Shown here: positions 15,350 to 21,836 of the stretch, one piece after another
How positions within the stretch are numbered: the stretch's first letter is position 1
How the letters are laid out: every line of letters starts with the position of its first letter
Source: a virus
IMG/VR virus record: IMGVR_UViG_3300027833_001292
Span: 1 to 22,162 of that record
Length of the DNA: 22,162 bases
Direction: 5' to 3' (one strand)
Translations under genes and position numbers: made by a program
The notes under the pieces: model-generated
Told to the model about the DNA's origin: nothing
Database searches by the model: none
The model's input: only the letters and a program-made list of their open reading frames with translations

Positions 15350-15643
15350 ATGAATGAAATTAAGATTGTCCGTATCTCTACGGGCGAAGAATTATTGTGC
15401 ACTGTGGATTCAAGTAAGTCATACAAAGATACACTTATGCTTAGTGACGTGGCTATACTGATTCCGACAGAAGCTAACTCGCTTGGCCTTGCTCCGTTTA
15501 TGGCATATTCTAATGCACCAAACGGAATGGAAATTAAGCGTACTTTTGTTATGTTTGTAGTAGATCCTGTAGATGCTCTTAAGAAGCAATATCAAACCAT
15601 GTTTTCTAAAATCATTACAAATGATTCTAAACTAATATTGTAA
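15350..15643 (+). CDS. Sm-like small phage protein (second copy)
   Basis: A 97-residue protein with a probable small beta-barrel. The IKIVRISTGEELLCTVD opening aligns in pattern with KLVNGEEFIGLV of the gene at 1210, then comes a LMLSDVAILIPTEA strand region and LAPFMAY. The C-terminal third (VDPVDALKKQYQTMFSKI) is a helix found in cyanophage Sm-like proteins. It lacks the acidic tail of the first copy. Function is unproven; RNA binding is a hypothesis. It starts 4 nt after the HAD gene and is probably co-transcribed with it. A late promoter box begins 5 nt after its stop. Confidence 0.7.
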   Translation: MNEIKIVRISTGEELLCTVDSSKSYKDTLMLSDVAILIPTEANSLGLAPFMAYSNAPNGMEIKRTFVMFVVDPVDALKKQYQTMFSKIITNDSKLIL

Positions 15644-15647
15644 TTTG

Positions 15648-15655
15648 TATAAATA
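15648..15655 (+). promoter_or_regulatory. T4-type late promoter box (TATAAATA) before Hsp20
   Basis: Exact TATAAATA, the gp55-dependent late promoter consensus, in the 73-nt gap after the Sm-like gene. The expected start near 15661 leaves a 56-nt leader to the Hsp20 ATG. No class I promoter precedes Hsp20, so this unit is probably late. Confidence 0.75.
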
Positions 15656-15716
15656 ACTCTGGAATGCAGAATTATCTGGTTCCTATACAATCTTGCTTTT
15701 CACTAAGGAGAACACA

Positions 15717-16187
15717 ATGACAGGCAAATACAACACCACTCTATTCCCATCTGCAGCTTTTGTAGGATTTGATCATCTATTAAAAGAATTGGATCATGTT
15801 ACTAAACATGCCCACGATCATTATCCACCTCATAATATCTTGAAAACTGGAGAAGACGATTACCTCATTGAATTGGCGGTAGCGGGCTTCAGTAAAGAAG
15901 GTATTGATATTGAGATGCATGAGCGCACGCTTACGGTAACAGGTGAACATGCTAGTAAAGGTCGCGAATACGTTCATCGTGGTATTTCCACGAAGAAGTT
16001 CAAACGCACTTTTAGGCTGTCTGAACACGTGCAAGTGCACGGAGCTGACATCATCGATGGTATCTTAGCAATTCAATTGAAAGTTATTATCCCTGAAGAT
16101 CAACGTCCTCGTAAAATTAACATTGGAAAAAACGAGGAATCCACAAATGACAACAATAACTCTCAACTACTTCGCGAAGGGCTATAG
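15717..16187 (+). CDS. hsp20: Small heat-shock protein Hsp20
   Basis: A 156-residue small heat-shock protein with an alpha-crystallin domain at about residues 36-135. YLIELAVAGFSKEGIDIEM and a TLTVTGEH segment form the first strands. The loop then carries REYVHRGI, followed by KKFKRTFRLSEHV and the domain-closing DGILAIQLKVIIPE, with PRKINIG at the end. These ATP-independent chaperones are frequent in marine T4-like phages and may help virion assembly. The ATG at 15717 with AAGGAG is preferred over an in-frame ATG at 15693. It sits behind a late box and its 3' end overlaps the next gene by 41 nt. Confidence 0.92.
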   Translation: MTGKYNTTLFPSAAFVGFDHLLKELDHVTKHAHDHYPPHNILKTGEDDYLIELAVAGFSKEGIDIEMHERTLTVTGEHASKGREYVHRGISTKKFKRTFRLSEHVQVHGADIIDGILAIQLKVIIPEDQRPRKINIGKNEESTNDNNNSQLLREGL

Positions 16188-16398
16188 ATTTACTCTAAAG
16201 CCTATTCTTAAATTTTTAAAAGGTCTTCTAAAAAGCCTGCACAATTCGATTGCACTATCTCGTCAACTGACGGCTAATCGTGAAATCGCACGGTACTTGC
16301 TTAAAGAATATCCAGGTCATACTTATGATTCTATGTTAGCACAACTTGACGATCAGGCTGTTGCACGGTTTCAAAAAGAGCTGGAAGAAGACAAATAA
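16147..16398 (+). CDS. Small basic helical protein, unknown function
   Basis: An 83-residue protein. The first half is basic and partly apolar (GYRFTLKPILKFLKGLLKSL), and could be an amphipathic membrane-associated helix. The second half reads SRQLTANREIARYLLKEY then YDSMLAQLDDQAVARFQKEL, two helices with a tail of acidic residues. Related helices occur in small phage proteins beside DUF3563-like genes, but I know no function. The ATG at 16147 follows CGAGGA. An in-frame ATG at 16123 lacks a clear site. It overlaps hsp20 by 41 nt, and its stop shares a base with the next ATG. Confidence 0.65.
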   Translation: MTTITLNYFAKGYRFTLKPILKFLKGLLKSLHNSIALSRQLTANREIARYLLKEYPGHTYDSMLAQLDDQAVARFQKELEEDK

Positions 16399-16586
16399 TG
16401 AAGTTTATAAAAGCGTGGGTAATAAAGAAATACAAACTATCGCAAATGTCAGAAGAAGAAAAATATCTGGCAAGCGCGGTAGATCTTGTTGATCTAGAAC
16501 GGCGTCAACGCGAATTGATGTACGGTAAAAATAGGTTTAGCACCTTTACAGGTGTTACACATTATAATACAATTCAACACCGTTGA
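16398..16586 (+). CDS. DUF3563-like small protein
   Basis: A 62-residue protein. The central EEEKYLASAVDLVDLERRQREL (about residues 19-40) strongly resembles the DUF3563 pattern (YL-xx-xDL-DLE-R-R-L) of small proteobacterial proteins of unknown function. The N-terminus is basic. It shares one base with the preceding stop (TAATG), so the two are coupled. A 7-bp hairpin (16572-16588, ATTCAAC/GTTGAAT) overlaps the stop codon. Confidence 0.7.
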   Translation: MKFIKAWVIKKYKLSQMSEEEKYLASAVDLVDLERRQRELMYGKNRFSTFTGVTHYNTIQHR

Positions 16587-16616
16587 ATGTTAAGTGTTGC
16601 GACTTAATACGCACGT

Positions 16617-16640
16617 GAGAGGCCATAAGGTTAGCCTCTC
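16617..16640 (+). other. Hairpin in the leader of the secreted protein gene
   Basis: GAGAGGC (16617-16623) pairs perfectly with GCCTCTC (16634-16640) around a 10-nt loop. No T-run follows, so it is not a classical terminator. It may stabilise the RNA or set an mRNA 5' end upstream of the gene at 16669. Confidence 0.45.
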
Positions 16641-16668
16641 ATCTCAACTTTAAAAGGAATAATAAAAA

Positions 16669-17007
16669 ATGAAAAATGTAATCATTGCGGCTGCTGTGGC
16701 CGGAACTTTTGCAACAAGTGTTGCCGCCGAAGAATGGACTCGTCCAGCAGTAATCGGTAAAACTGAATATAATGTAACAACTGAAAAATGGGCATATGAT
16801 GCTGGCGTACAAGTAGATATGCTCGGATTAGTGTTGACACCTAAAGTTAAGGGTGCGTACTCAAGTGCGACTAACTTCGACTTCCTTGGATCAGAAATCA
16901 ATGCTGCGTATGCGGTTCATAAAACAGCAACTGCATATGTGACAGTTACTGCTGATGACAACTGGAAGTATAAAGATGCTACAGTAGGTGTAAGCTTCAA
17001 ATTCTAA
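16669..17007 (+). CDS. Secreted small beta-barrel-like (outer membrane type) protein
   Basis: A 112-residue protein with a clear signal peptide: MKN, a hydrophobic core (residues 4-17) and a likely cleavage after VAA at 18-20, giving a mature start EEWTRP. The mature part alternates polar and apolar residues as amphipathic beta-strands (WAYDAGVQVDML, LVLTPKVKGAY, ATAYVTVTADD). It ends DATVGVSFKF, with the terminal aromatic strand typical of BAM-inserted outer-membrane proteins. At about 92 mature residues it is too short for a full large porin, but could be a small barrel or oligomer. I do not recognise a named family. AAAAGGAATAA precedes the ATG. It may modify the host surface late in infection (inference). 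Confidence 0.7.
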   Translation: MKNVIIAAAVAGTFATSVAAEEWTRPAVIGKTEYNVTTEKWAYDAGVQVDMLGLVLTPKVKGAYSSATNFDFLGSEINAAYAVHKTATAYVTVTADDNWKYKDATVGVSFKF

Positions 17008-17012
17008 TAACA

Positions 17013-17053
17013 ATGGTTCCCTTGTATAAATAACATAAACACAAGGGAACCAT
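17013..17053 (+). promoter_or_regulatory. Late promoter inside a 13-bp inverted repeat controlling the thermonuclease gene
   Basis: ATGGTTCCCTTGT (17013-17025) and ACAAGGGAACCAT (17041-17053) are perfect inverted repeats around a 15-nt loop. TATAAATA at 17025-17032 lies at the arm-loop border. The 3' arm contains AAGGGA (17043-17048), the ribosome site for the ATG at 17057. Read-through RNA would hide the site in the hairpin. RNA started from the late box (about 17038) would lack the 5' arm and leave it free. Confidence 0.75.
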
Positions 17054-17056
17054 AAC

Positions 17057-17506
17057 ATGTATGAATACAAATGCACTATCGTGCGAGTTGTTGACGGTGA
17101 TACTGTTGACGTAGATATTGACTTAGGCTTTGGCATAATCATGGCAGATGAACGAGTTCGTATCATGGGTATTGATACACCCGAATCACGTACAAGTGAT
17201 AAAGTAGAAAAGCTATTTGGCAAAGCTGCCAAGGCAAGATTAGAGGAGCTGCTTGGAGAAACAAGCGTTCTAAGAACACAAATCAATAAAAATGGCGAAG
17301 ATATGAAAGGCAAGTTCGGCCGTGTCTTAGGTGACTTTGTTACTGAAGACGATAGACTTGTCACCGAAATCCTATTAACAGAAGGACATTGTGTTCCTTA
17401 TACAGGTGGATCAAAAGAAGAAACACATGCTGCACACCTTGCAAACAGACATCGTTTACTTGGTGAAGGCATTGTTACACAACAACAAATAGATGAAGTG
17501 GATTGA
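17057..17506 (+). CDS. Thermonuclease-like (staphylococcal nuclease family) protein
   Basis: A 149-residue staphylococcal-nuclease-fold enzyme, the length of mature nuclease. VVDGDTVDVDIDLG supplies the acidic calcium site (D15, D18, D20, D22 region). ERVRIMGIDTPE gives catalytic R35 and E43 with D40 and T41, and KFGRVLGDF gives the second arginine, R89. It has no signal peptide, so it probably acts in the host cytoplasm, for example on host DNA or RNA. Its ribosome site lies in the 3' arm of the hairpin at 17013-17053 with a late promoter box, predicting late-only synthesis. That would suit a toxic nuclease. Confidence 0.9.
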   Translation: MYEYKCTIVRVVDGDTVDVDIDLGFGIIMADERVRIMGIDTPESRTSDKVEKLFGKAAKARLEELLGETSVLRTQINKNGEDMKGKFGRVLGDFVTEDDRLVTEILLTEGHCVPYTGGSKEETHAAHLANRHRLLGEGIVTQQQIDEVD

Positions 17507-17509
17507 CAT

Positions 17510-17716
17510 GTGAAAAATCAAATTAATAAAGCGGTATTAAAGCATGCTGAAGGCGTGCAAGAACTGGCTAAGACTAATATACTAGTGTATATGAATCATC
17601 CAGTAGGTATCGGTGAACATAGTGATATTGTTGAAGCTATTCAATTAGAGCTAGACAAGATGGCTGCAGCTCAAGATCGTATTGATATGATGAAATTAGT
17701 AATGAGCGAAAGTTAA
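17510..17716 (+). CDS. Small conserved phage protein, unknown function
   Basis: A 68-residue protein starting at GTG 17510 behind GAAGTGGA; an overlapping ATG at 17508 is immediately followed by a stop. The stretch MNHPVGIGEHSDIVEAIQLE followed by KMAAAQDRIDMM is a pattern I associate with a widespread small hypothetical protein of T4-like marine phages. Function unknown. It is predicted helical with no membrane segment. It lies 3 nt after the nuclease gene and abuts the transporter ATG. Confidence 0.72.
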   Translation: MKNQINKAVLKHAEGVQELAKTNILVYMNHPVGIGEHSDIVEAIQLELDKMAAAQDRIDMMKLVMSES

Positions 17717-18199
17717 ATGAAAAATGAAGGAAAGCAGCTTTGGAAAAAGGTTAAGAAAATGGATCTAGGTAACCCTATAATAACAGCACTAGTTGGTCTA
17801 GTAATATTTTATATCGGCCTTAAAACATTCTCCGGCGGAATGAAATCTATGGGCAATATGGAGCATCTTAATTGGTTCCTTGGTAATCCCATATATATGT
17901 TCTTCGGTGGAATCATTATGACTCTACTGTGGCAATCATCATCTCTATCAACTACAGCTATTATTGCCTTAGTTGCTGCTGGTGCATTACCATTACCCGC
18001 AGCAATTGCTTGTGTTCTCGGAGCTAATATTGGTACGACAGGTACCATTTGGCTTGCTGGAATGCTTGTCTCAGATGGTATGCCTAAAGGAGATACTCTT
18101 AGAATCGCCTTAGCGCACACTGGAATGAATCTATTAATGGCATTAGCTTTGCTACCATTTGTAGGACGTATAGGCCAATTACTATTAAGAGTTGGCTAA
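17717..18199 (+). CDS. Half-size Na+/phosphate cotransporter-like membrane protein
   Basis: A 160-residue membrane protein with one Na/Pi-cotransporter repeat. The family signature QSSS is at residues 73-76 (LLWQSSSLSTTAIIALVAAGA), followed by GANIGTTGT at 102-110. About four to five hydrophobic segments are visible (near 21-36, 57-71, 78-92, 94-116 and 128-150). The usual bacterial NptA/YjbB-type proteins have two inverted QSSS repeats in 300 or more residues; only one is here, so a functional unit would have to be a dimer. Its role may be phosphate uptake during infection (inference). The ATG directly follows the preceding stop. It belongs to the late-type unit headed by the nuclease. Confidence 0.82.
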   Translation: MKNEGKQLWKKVKKMDLGNPIITALVGLVIFYIGLKTFSGGMKSMGNMEHLNWFLGNPIYMFFGGIIMTLLWQSSSLSTTAIIALVAAGALPLPAAIACVLGANIGTTGTIWLAGMLVSDGMPKGDTLRIALAHTGMNLLMALALLPFVGRIGQLLLRVG

Positions 18200-18201
18200 A
18201 A

Positions 18202-18393
18202 ATGGAAGCATCCTTCAAAGATAAATGCAGAATATTCTATATGGTAAAGGGTGGTTTAAAAAATACCAACGTTGCTACTATAGAAGACTGCTATGAAGGA
18301 TATTTTAAACGACTTTGGGGTAATCACGAAGCTACTTATAGAGAGATTGGCTTTGAGGAACACTATAAAGAATTTAGCGAATCGCTAAAATAA
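18202..18393 (+). CDS. Small unknown protein, 63 aa
   Basis: A 63-residue charged protein (starting MEASFKDKCRIFYMVKGG, ending FEEHYKEFSESLK), rich in aromatic and acidic residues, with no signal or membrane segment. I do not recognise it. It begins two bases after the transporter stop, with only a weak ribosome site, so translation is probably coupled. A short hairpin (18373-18389, TTTAGCG/CGCTAAA) covers its last codons, just before the tmRNA promoter. Confidence 0.55.
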   Translation: MEASFKDKCRIFYMVKGGLKNTNVATIEDCYEGYFKRLWGNHEATYREIGFEEHYKEFSESLK

Positions 18394-18396
18394 ATG

Positions 18397-18425
18397 TGTA
18401 CATTATGTCATATTTGTGGTATAAT
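18397..18425 (+). promoter_or_regulatory. Class I promoter of the tmRNA
   Basis: TGTACA at 18397-18402, 17 bp ending in TTTGTGG, and TATAAT at 18420-18425. The expected start is about 18432. It sits directly upstream of a late box. Confidence 0.85.
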
Positions 18426-18426
18426 G

Positions 18427-18434
18427 TATAAATA
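18427..18434 (+). promoter_or_regulatory. Late promoter box (TATAAATA) of the tmRNA
   Basis: Exact TATAAATA beginning two bases after the class I -10 box. The expected late start (about 18440) falls at the first base of the acceptor piece, G of GTAAAC. The tmRNA could thus be made both early and late. Confidence 0.7.
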
Positions 18435-18439
18435 ATATC

Positions 18440-18735
18440 GTAAACGTTGAAGCAACGTGAAATCGGATCGGACTCGGGGGCAGTACCCGACAGCTCCACC
18501 AAAAACATACTAGTGTCCAGTTAAGTTTGGAACACATCTGATAAAGTGGCTAGTATGTTTTTGATGGGGCTGAACTAGGATCGACGGACGGTGTAGTGAA
18601 GTGGAGTTTACCGGATGACTGCGTTATTGGTCAAAATTACTAAACGCAAACAATAACTTTGCACCTTCTGGATTCGCGCTAGCCGCGTAATCACAGGGAG
18701 CTGGCCACTTGCTTAGCAACAGAAAAGTGGCACAT
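18440..18735 (+). ncRNA. ssrA: Circularly permuted (two-piece) tmRNA
   Basis: The acceptor half comes first. T-stem TCGGG/CCCGA encloses the loop GGCAGTA, then acceptor CAGCTCC (18491-18497), A and encoded CCA (18499-18501). The coding half begins GGGGCTG (18566-18572), which pairs with CAGCTCC and gives the G3:U70 pair that marks alanine charging; GGATCGACGG follows as in tmRNA D-regions. GTAAAC (18440-18445) can pair with GTTTAC (18606-18611). The tag frame is at 18646-18690, and a GCCACTT/AAGTGGC hairpin (18704-18731) fits the last helix. The spacer holds a perfect 13-bp inverted repeat (18501-18513 with 18550-18562) that is presumably cut out. This order is typical of alphaproteobacteria. 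Ends are approximate. Confidence 0.93.
18646..18690 (+). other. tmRNA tag reading frame
   Basis: The resume codon GCA at 18646 opens ANNNFAPSGFALAA and ends with TAA at 18688-18690. The final ALAA matches the degron end recognised by ClpXP-type proteases, and the A-N-x-N-F start resembles alphaproteobacterial tags. Confidence 0.9.
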
Positions 18736-18757
18736 TACCTTTATTATGGAGAGACTT

Positions 18758-18787
18758 ATGAATTATTATTATGTTAGTTCGAATTAA
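18758..18787 (+). other. Nine-codon ORF with a good ribosome site
   Basis: ATG at 18758 follows TATGGAGAGACTT and encodes MNYYYVSSN before TAA. The leader resembles those of real genes here. It lies between tmRNA and the gene 43 promoter. It may be a leader peptide or the remnant of a deleted gene. Confidence 0.35.
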
Positions 18788-18790
18788 TAG

Positions 18791-18819
18791 TGTACATTCC
18801 CGCAAAAGCGTGTTATAAT
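18791..18819 (+). promoter_or_regulatory. Class I promoter of DNA polymerase gene 43
   Basis: TGTACA at 18791-18796, 17 bp ending in GCGTGT, and TATAAT at 18814-18819. The expected start near 18826 leaves a leader of only about 20 nt with CGGAGA before the TTG start. Confidence 0.87.
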
Positions 18820-18845
18820 ATACATATTAAATCGGAGATACCCCT

Positions 18846-21362
18846 TTGGAATTCTATACTAACGTTGCTCGATATGGCAACTCAATCTTATATCGTGGCT
18901 ACAAGAACGGACATCGGTTTGAAGACCGTGTCAGGTTTGGCCCAACCCTATACCAAAAAGATATCAATGGAACAGCTACAGCCTTAGATGGCGAGCGTGT
19001 ATCCCCTATTCTATTTGACAAGATGAGTCAAGTCAAAGAACGTGAACAGCAATACGGCGGCATCGGTGCCAAAGAGATGTATGGCAACAAGAACTATGTT
19101 GTCCAGTTCCTACAAGAAAAGTTCCCAGACAATATTGAATTCGATCGTGACGTAATCAATGTAACAAGCATTGATATCGAAACTGCATCTGATGACGGCT
19201 TCCCAGAACCTCAACTCGCTGAGAAAGAAGTTACCGCCATTTGTATGAAAAACAATATCGATGGCATCTACTATGTGTGGAGTTGCATCGAATGGTCTAA
19301 ACAAGAAACCATCCTAAAGCATCTTAATGTTGTCTATGAACATTGCAAAGACGAGAATGAATTGCTAGTCAAGTTCATTGGTCACTGGTCATCTCCGATC
19401 TATTGTCCTGATGTTGTTACTGGATGGAATACTCGATTCTTTGATATTCCATACCTTGTCAATCGTATCGCAAAACTCTTCGGTGAAGATGTTGCCAAGC
19501 GTATGTCACCATGGGGCTTAATCAATGAGCGTCGCATTACTACTATGGGTCGTGAGCAACAGGCTTATGAAATCACTGGTATTGCACAGCTAGACTATCT
19601 TGAATTGTTCAAGAAGTTCGGTTACTCATATGGTCCACAAGAATCATACAAGCTTGATCACATTGCGCACGTCGTTCTAAATGAGCGTAAGCTTTCATAC
19701 GATGAGTATACTGACTTACATTCGTTGTACAAGAATGATCCACAGAAGTTCATTGACTATAACATCAAAGACGTTGAGCTGATAGATCGCCTTGAAGATA
19801 AGATGGGTTTGATTACCCTAGCTTTGACTATGGCTTACCGTGGCGGTGTTAACTACTCCGATACTCTTGGCACTACTGCGATATGGGATGCAATTCTATA
19901 TCGTGACTTGGCCAATCGTGGAGTTATCGTTCCTCCTAATGGCGAGAAGTTCAAAGCCGATTACCCTGGCGGTTATGTTAAACCACCTCAGGTTGGCATG
20001 CACGAATGGGTTACCTCATTCGATCTTAACTCACTATATCCTAACATCATTGTTCAATGGAATATGTCACCCGAGACTGTAGTCGAAGGTGAACGTTGCT
20101 CTATGAATCCTGATATTGCATTGGCCGAAGAGCATCGTAATTCTCATAGCGAGTATGCACTTGCTGCCAATGGCGTCTATTTCAAAAAGGAAAAGCAAGG
20201 TGTTCTTCCTAAGATCATTGTTGATTACTACAATGAGCGTAGTATCGTCAAGAAGAAGATGCTAGCTTCGCAACAAGAGAAAGAGAACACTGACAAGAGT
20301 AATGAGGTAGAGATCATTCGCATTGAGCGTGACATATCTCGTTATGAGAACCAGCAAATGGCCATTAAGATCTTGCTTAACTCTCTATATGGTGCACTCG
20401 GTAACAAGTACTTCCGTTACTTTGATCTACGTGTTGCCGAGGGTATTACTCTCACTGGTCAAACTGTTATTCGCTGGGCTGAGAAGTCAGTTAACCAGTT
20501 TATGAATAAGGTCTGTGAGACCAAAGAGACTGATTATGTTATCGCTATTGATACTGATTCGGTCTATGTGAATTTCGGTGATCTGGTTAAGAAGTATGTT
20601 AAACCAGGCACTGAGGTTGCAACCATCGATAAGATTTGTGAAGAGCAGTTCCTTCCAATGCTCGAGAAGTCTTACGCTCGGTTGTATGAAATGTTCGATT
20701 GTTATACTCCTCGCATGGTTATGGCACGTGAAGCAATTGCAGATCGTGGCATATGGACTGCTAAGAAGCGTTACATATTGAATGTTCACAACAATGAAGG
20801 TGTACAATACGCAGAGCCAAAGCTCAAGATCATGGGCATCGAAGCTATTAAGTCGTCTACACCTTCCGCTTGTCGTGATGCACTAAAAGCCTTGTTCAAA
20901 GTTATCGTTAACGGTGATGAAGAGCAAGTACAAAAAGCAATCGCAACCTTTAAGAAGTACTTCAGTACGCTGTCTCCTGAGCAGGTATCTTTCCCTCGTG
21001 GTGTAAATGATATCACTAAGTGGGCACGTAAGCGTGAGGGCATCTATGCAAAAGGTACTCCCATACACGTACGTGGGGCATTGCTATATAATCATCATAT
21101 CAAGGCATTAGGTCTGCAGAAGAAGCATGAGCTAATTCAAAATGGTGAGAAGATCAAGTTCTGTTACCTTAAGTTACCAAATAGTATTCGTGAGAATGTC
21201 ATATCATTCCCGACATACCTGGCACCTGAGCTGCAGCTTGATAAGTATATTGACTATAACAAGCAATTCGAAAAGACCTTCCTAGATCCAATTATACCAA
21301 TCTTGGATGCCATTGGCTGGTCAGCTGAACCTAGGATTTCATTAGAGGATTTTTTTGTATGA
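18846..21362 (+). CDS. 43: Family B DNA polymerase gp43 (TTG start)
   Basis: An 838-residue replicative polymerase with 3'-5' proofreading, a little shorter than T4/RB69 gp43 (about 900). Exo I DIET places D110 and E112, close to RB69 D114 and E116. Exo II is [14 protein letters not shown] and Exo [15 protein letters not shown]. Polymerase motif A is [10 protein letters not shown], motif [14 protein letters not shown], and motif C IDTDSVY with both catalytic aspartates. The N-terminus [11 protein letters not shown] matches gp43 starts, and no ATG exists nearby, so TTG at 18846 behind CGGAGA is the likely start. The C-terminus ends ISLEDFFV, a short hydrophobic clamp-binding tail as in T4. It overlaps the next gene by 4 nt. 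Confidence 0.96.
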   Translation: MEFYTNVARYGNSILYRGYKNGHRFEDRVRFGPTLYQKDINGTATALDGERVSPILFDKMSQVKEREQQYGGIGAKEMYGNKNYVVQFLQEKFPDNIEFDRDVINVTSIDIETASDDGFPEPQLAEKEVTAICMKNNIDGIYYVWSCIEWSKQETILKHLNVVYEHCKDENELLVKFIGHWSSPIYCPDVVTGWNTRFFDIPYLVNRIAKLFGEDVAKRMSPWGLINERRITTMGREQQAYEITGIAQLDYLELFKKFGYSYGPQESYKLDHIAHVVLNERKLSYDEYTDLHSLYKNDPQKFIDYNIKDVELIDRLEDKMGLITLALTMAYRGGVNYSDTLGTTAIWDAILYRDLANRGVIVPPNGEKFKADYPGGYVKPPQVGMHEWVTSFDLNSLYPNIIVQWNMSPETVVEGERCSMNPDIALAEEHRNSHSEYALAANGVYFKKEKQGVLPKIIVDYYNERSIVKKKMLASQQEKENTDKSNEVEIIRIERDISRYENQQMAIKILLNSLYGALGNKYFRYFDLRVAEGITLTGQTVIRWAEKSVNQFMNKVCETKETDYVIAIDTDSVYVNFGDLVKKYVKPGTEVATIDKICEEQFLPMLEKSYARLYEMFDCYTPRMVMAREAIADRGIWTAKKRYILNVHNNEGVQYAEPKLKIMGIEAIKSSTPSACRDALKALFKVIVNGDEEQVQKAIATFKKYFSTLSPEQVSFPRGVNDITKWARKREGIYAKGTPIHVRGALLYNHHIKALGLQKKHELIQNGEKIKFCYLKLPNSIRENVISFPTYLAPELQLDKYIDYNKQFEKTFLDPIIPILDAIGWSAEPRISLEDFFV

Positions 21363-21811
21363 TTAAACATATTTCAATATTGGACATTGCTAAGACAGAG
21401 GCATATTATACCAAGAAAGATGGTGTGCCTGTTAAGTATGTCTGTACTACTGCGCTATATAAACATGCAGACTTCGCTGCAGACATATATTATCGTGAGA
21501 CACCTCACTCTGAGTTTGGTAATCACTATTTTGGCTTGTATCGGAATCAATTCGCTGACGATGCTGTGGTAACAATTGTTAATGCAGATACTGCTGTAGC
21601 AGAACTAAGTATTGATATGATTGAAGATGGTAATGGTGATCTACACTATTCTGCGCATAGGCATGATTATCGTAAAATCGGAAATCACATGATTGACGGT
21701 GGAAGATCATACACTAGATGTGATGCCTATTCAGTAGTAAAGTCTTTTGTTGTTGAAAAAGGTAAATTAGTTAAAAATAAAGATGTACAATATCCCGAAG
21801 ATGTGGTATAA
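21359..21811 (+). CDS. Unknown phage protein, 150 aa
   Basis: A 150-residue protein I do not recognise. It starts [20 protein letters not shown] and looks like mixed beta structure with several aromatic and histidine residues ([27 protein letters not shown]). No catalytic motif or membrane segment is visible. The ATG overlaps the polymerase stop (ATGA), so it is co-translated with gene 43. Its last codons contain the next promoter, and the -10 box supplies the stop codon. Confidence 0.75.
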   Translation: MIKHISILDIAKTEAYYTKKDGVPVKYVCTTALYKHADFAADIYYRETPHSEFGNHYFGLYRNQFADDAVVTIVNADTAVAELSIDMIEDGNGDLHYSAHRHDYRKIGNHMIDGGRSYTRCDAYSVVKSFVVEKGKLVKNKDVQYPEDVV

Positions 21812-21812
21812 T
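21784..21812 (+). promoter_or_regulatory. Class I promoter of the MazG-like gene, inside the end of the upstream gene
   Basis: TGTACA at 21784-21789, 17 bp ending in ATGTGG, and TATAAT at 21807-21812. TAA at 21809-21811 of the -10 box is also the stop codon of the gene at 21359. Confidence 0.85.
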
Positions 21813-21836
21813 GGTAGTATTATAAGGAATAATAAA

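Noticed and set aside
15645-15690. TTGTATA/TATACAA pairing around the Hsp20 late box as a second sequestering hairpin
   Set aside because: The arms are only 7 bp, AT-rich and 32 nt apart, and neither arm covers the AAGGAG site of Hsp20.
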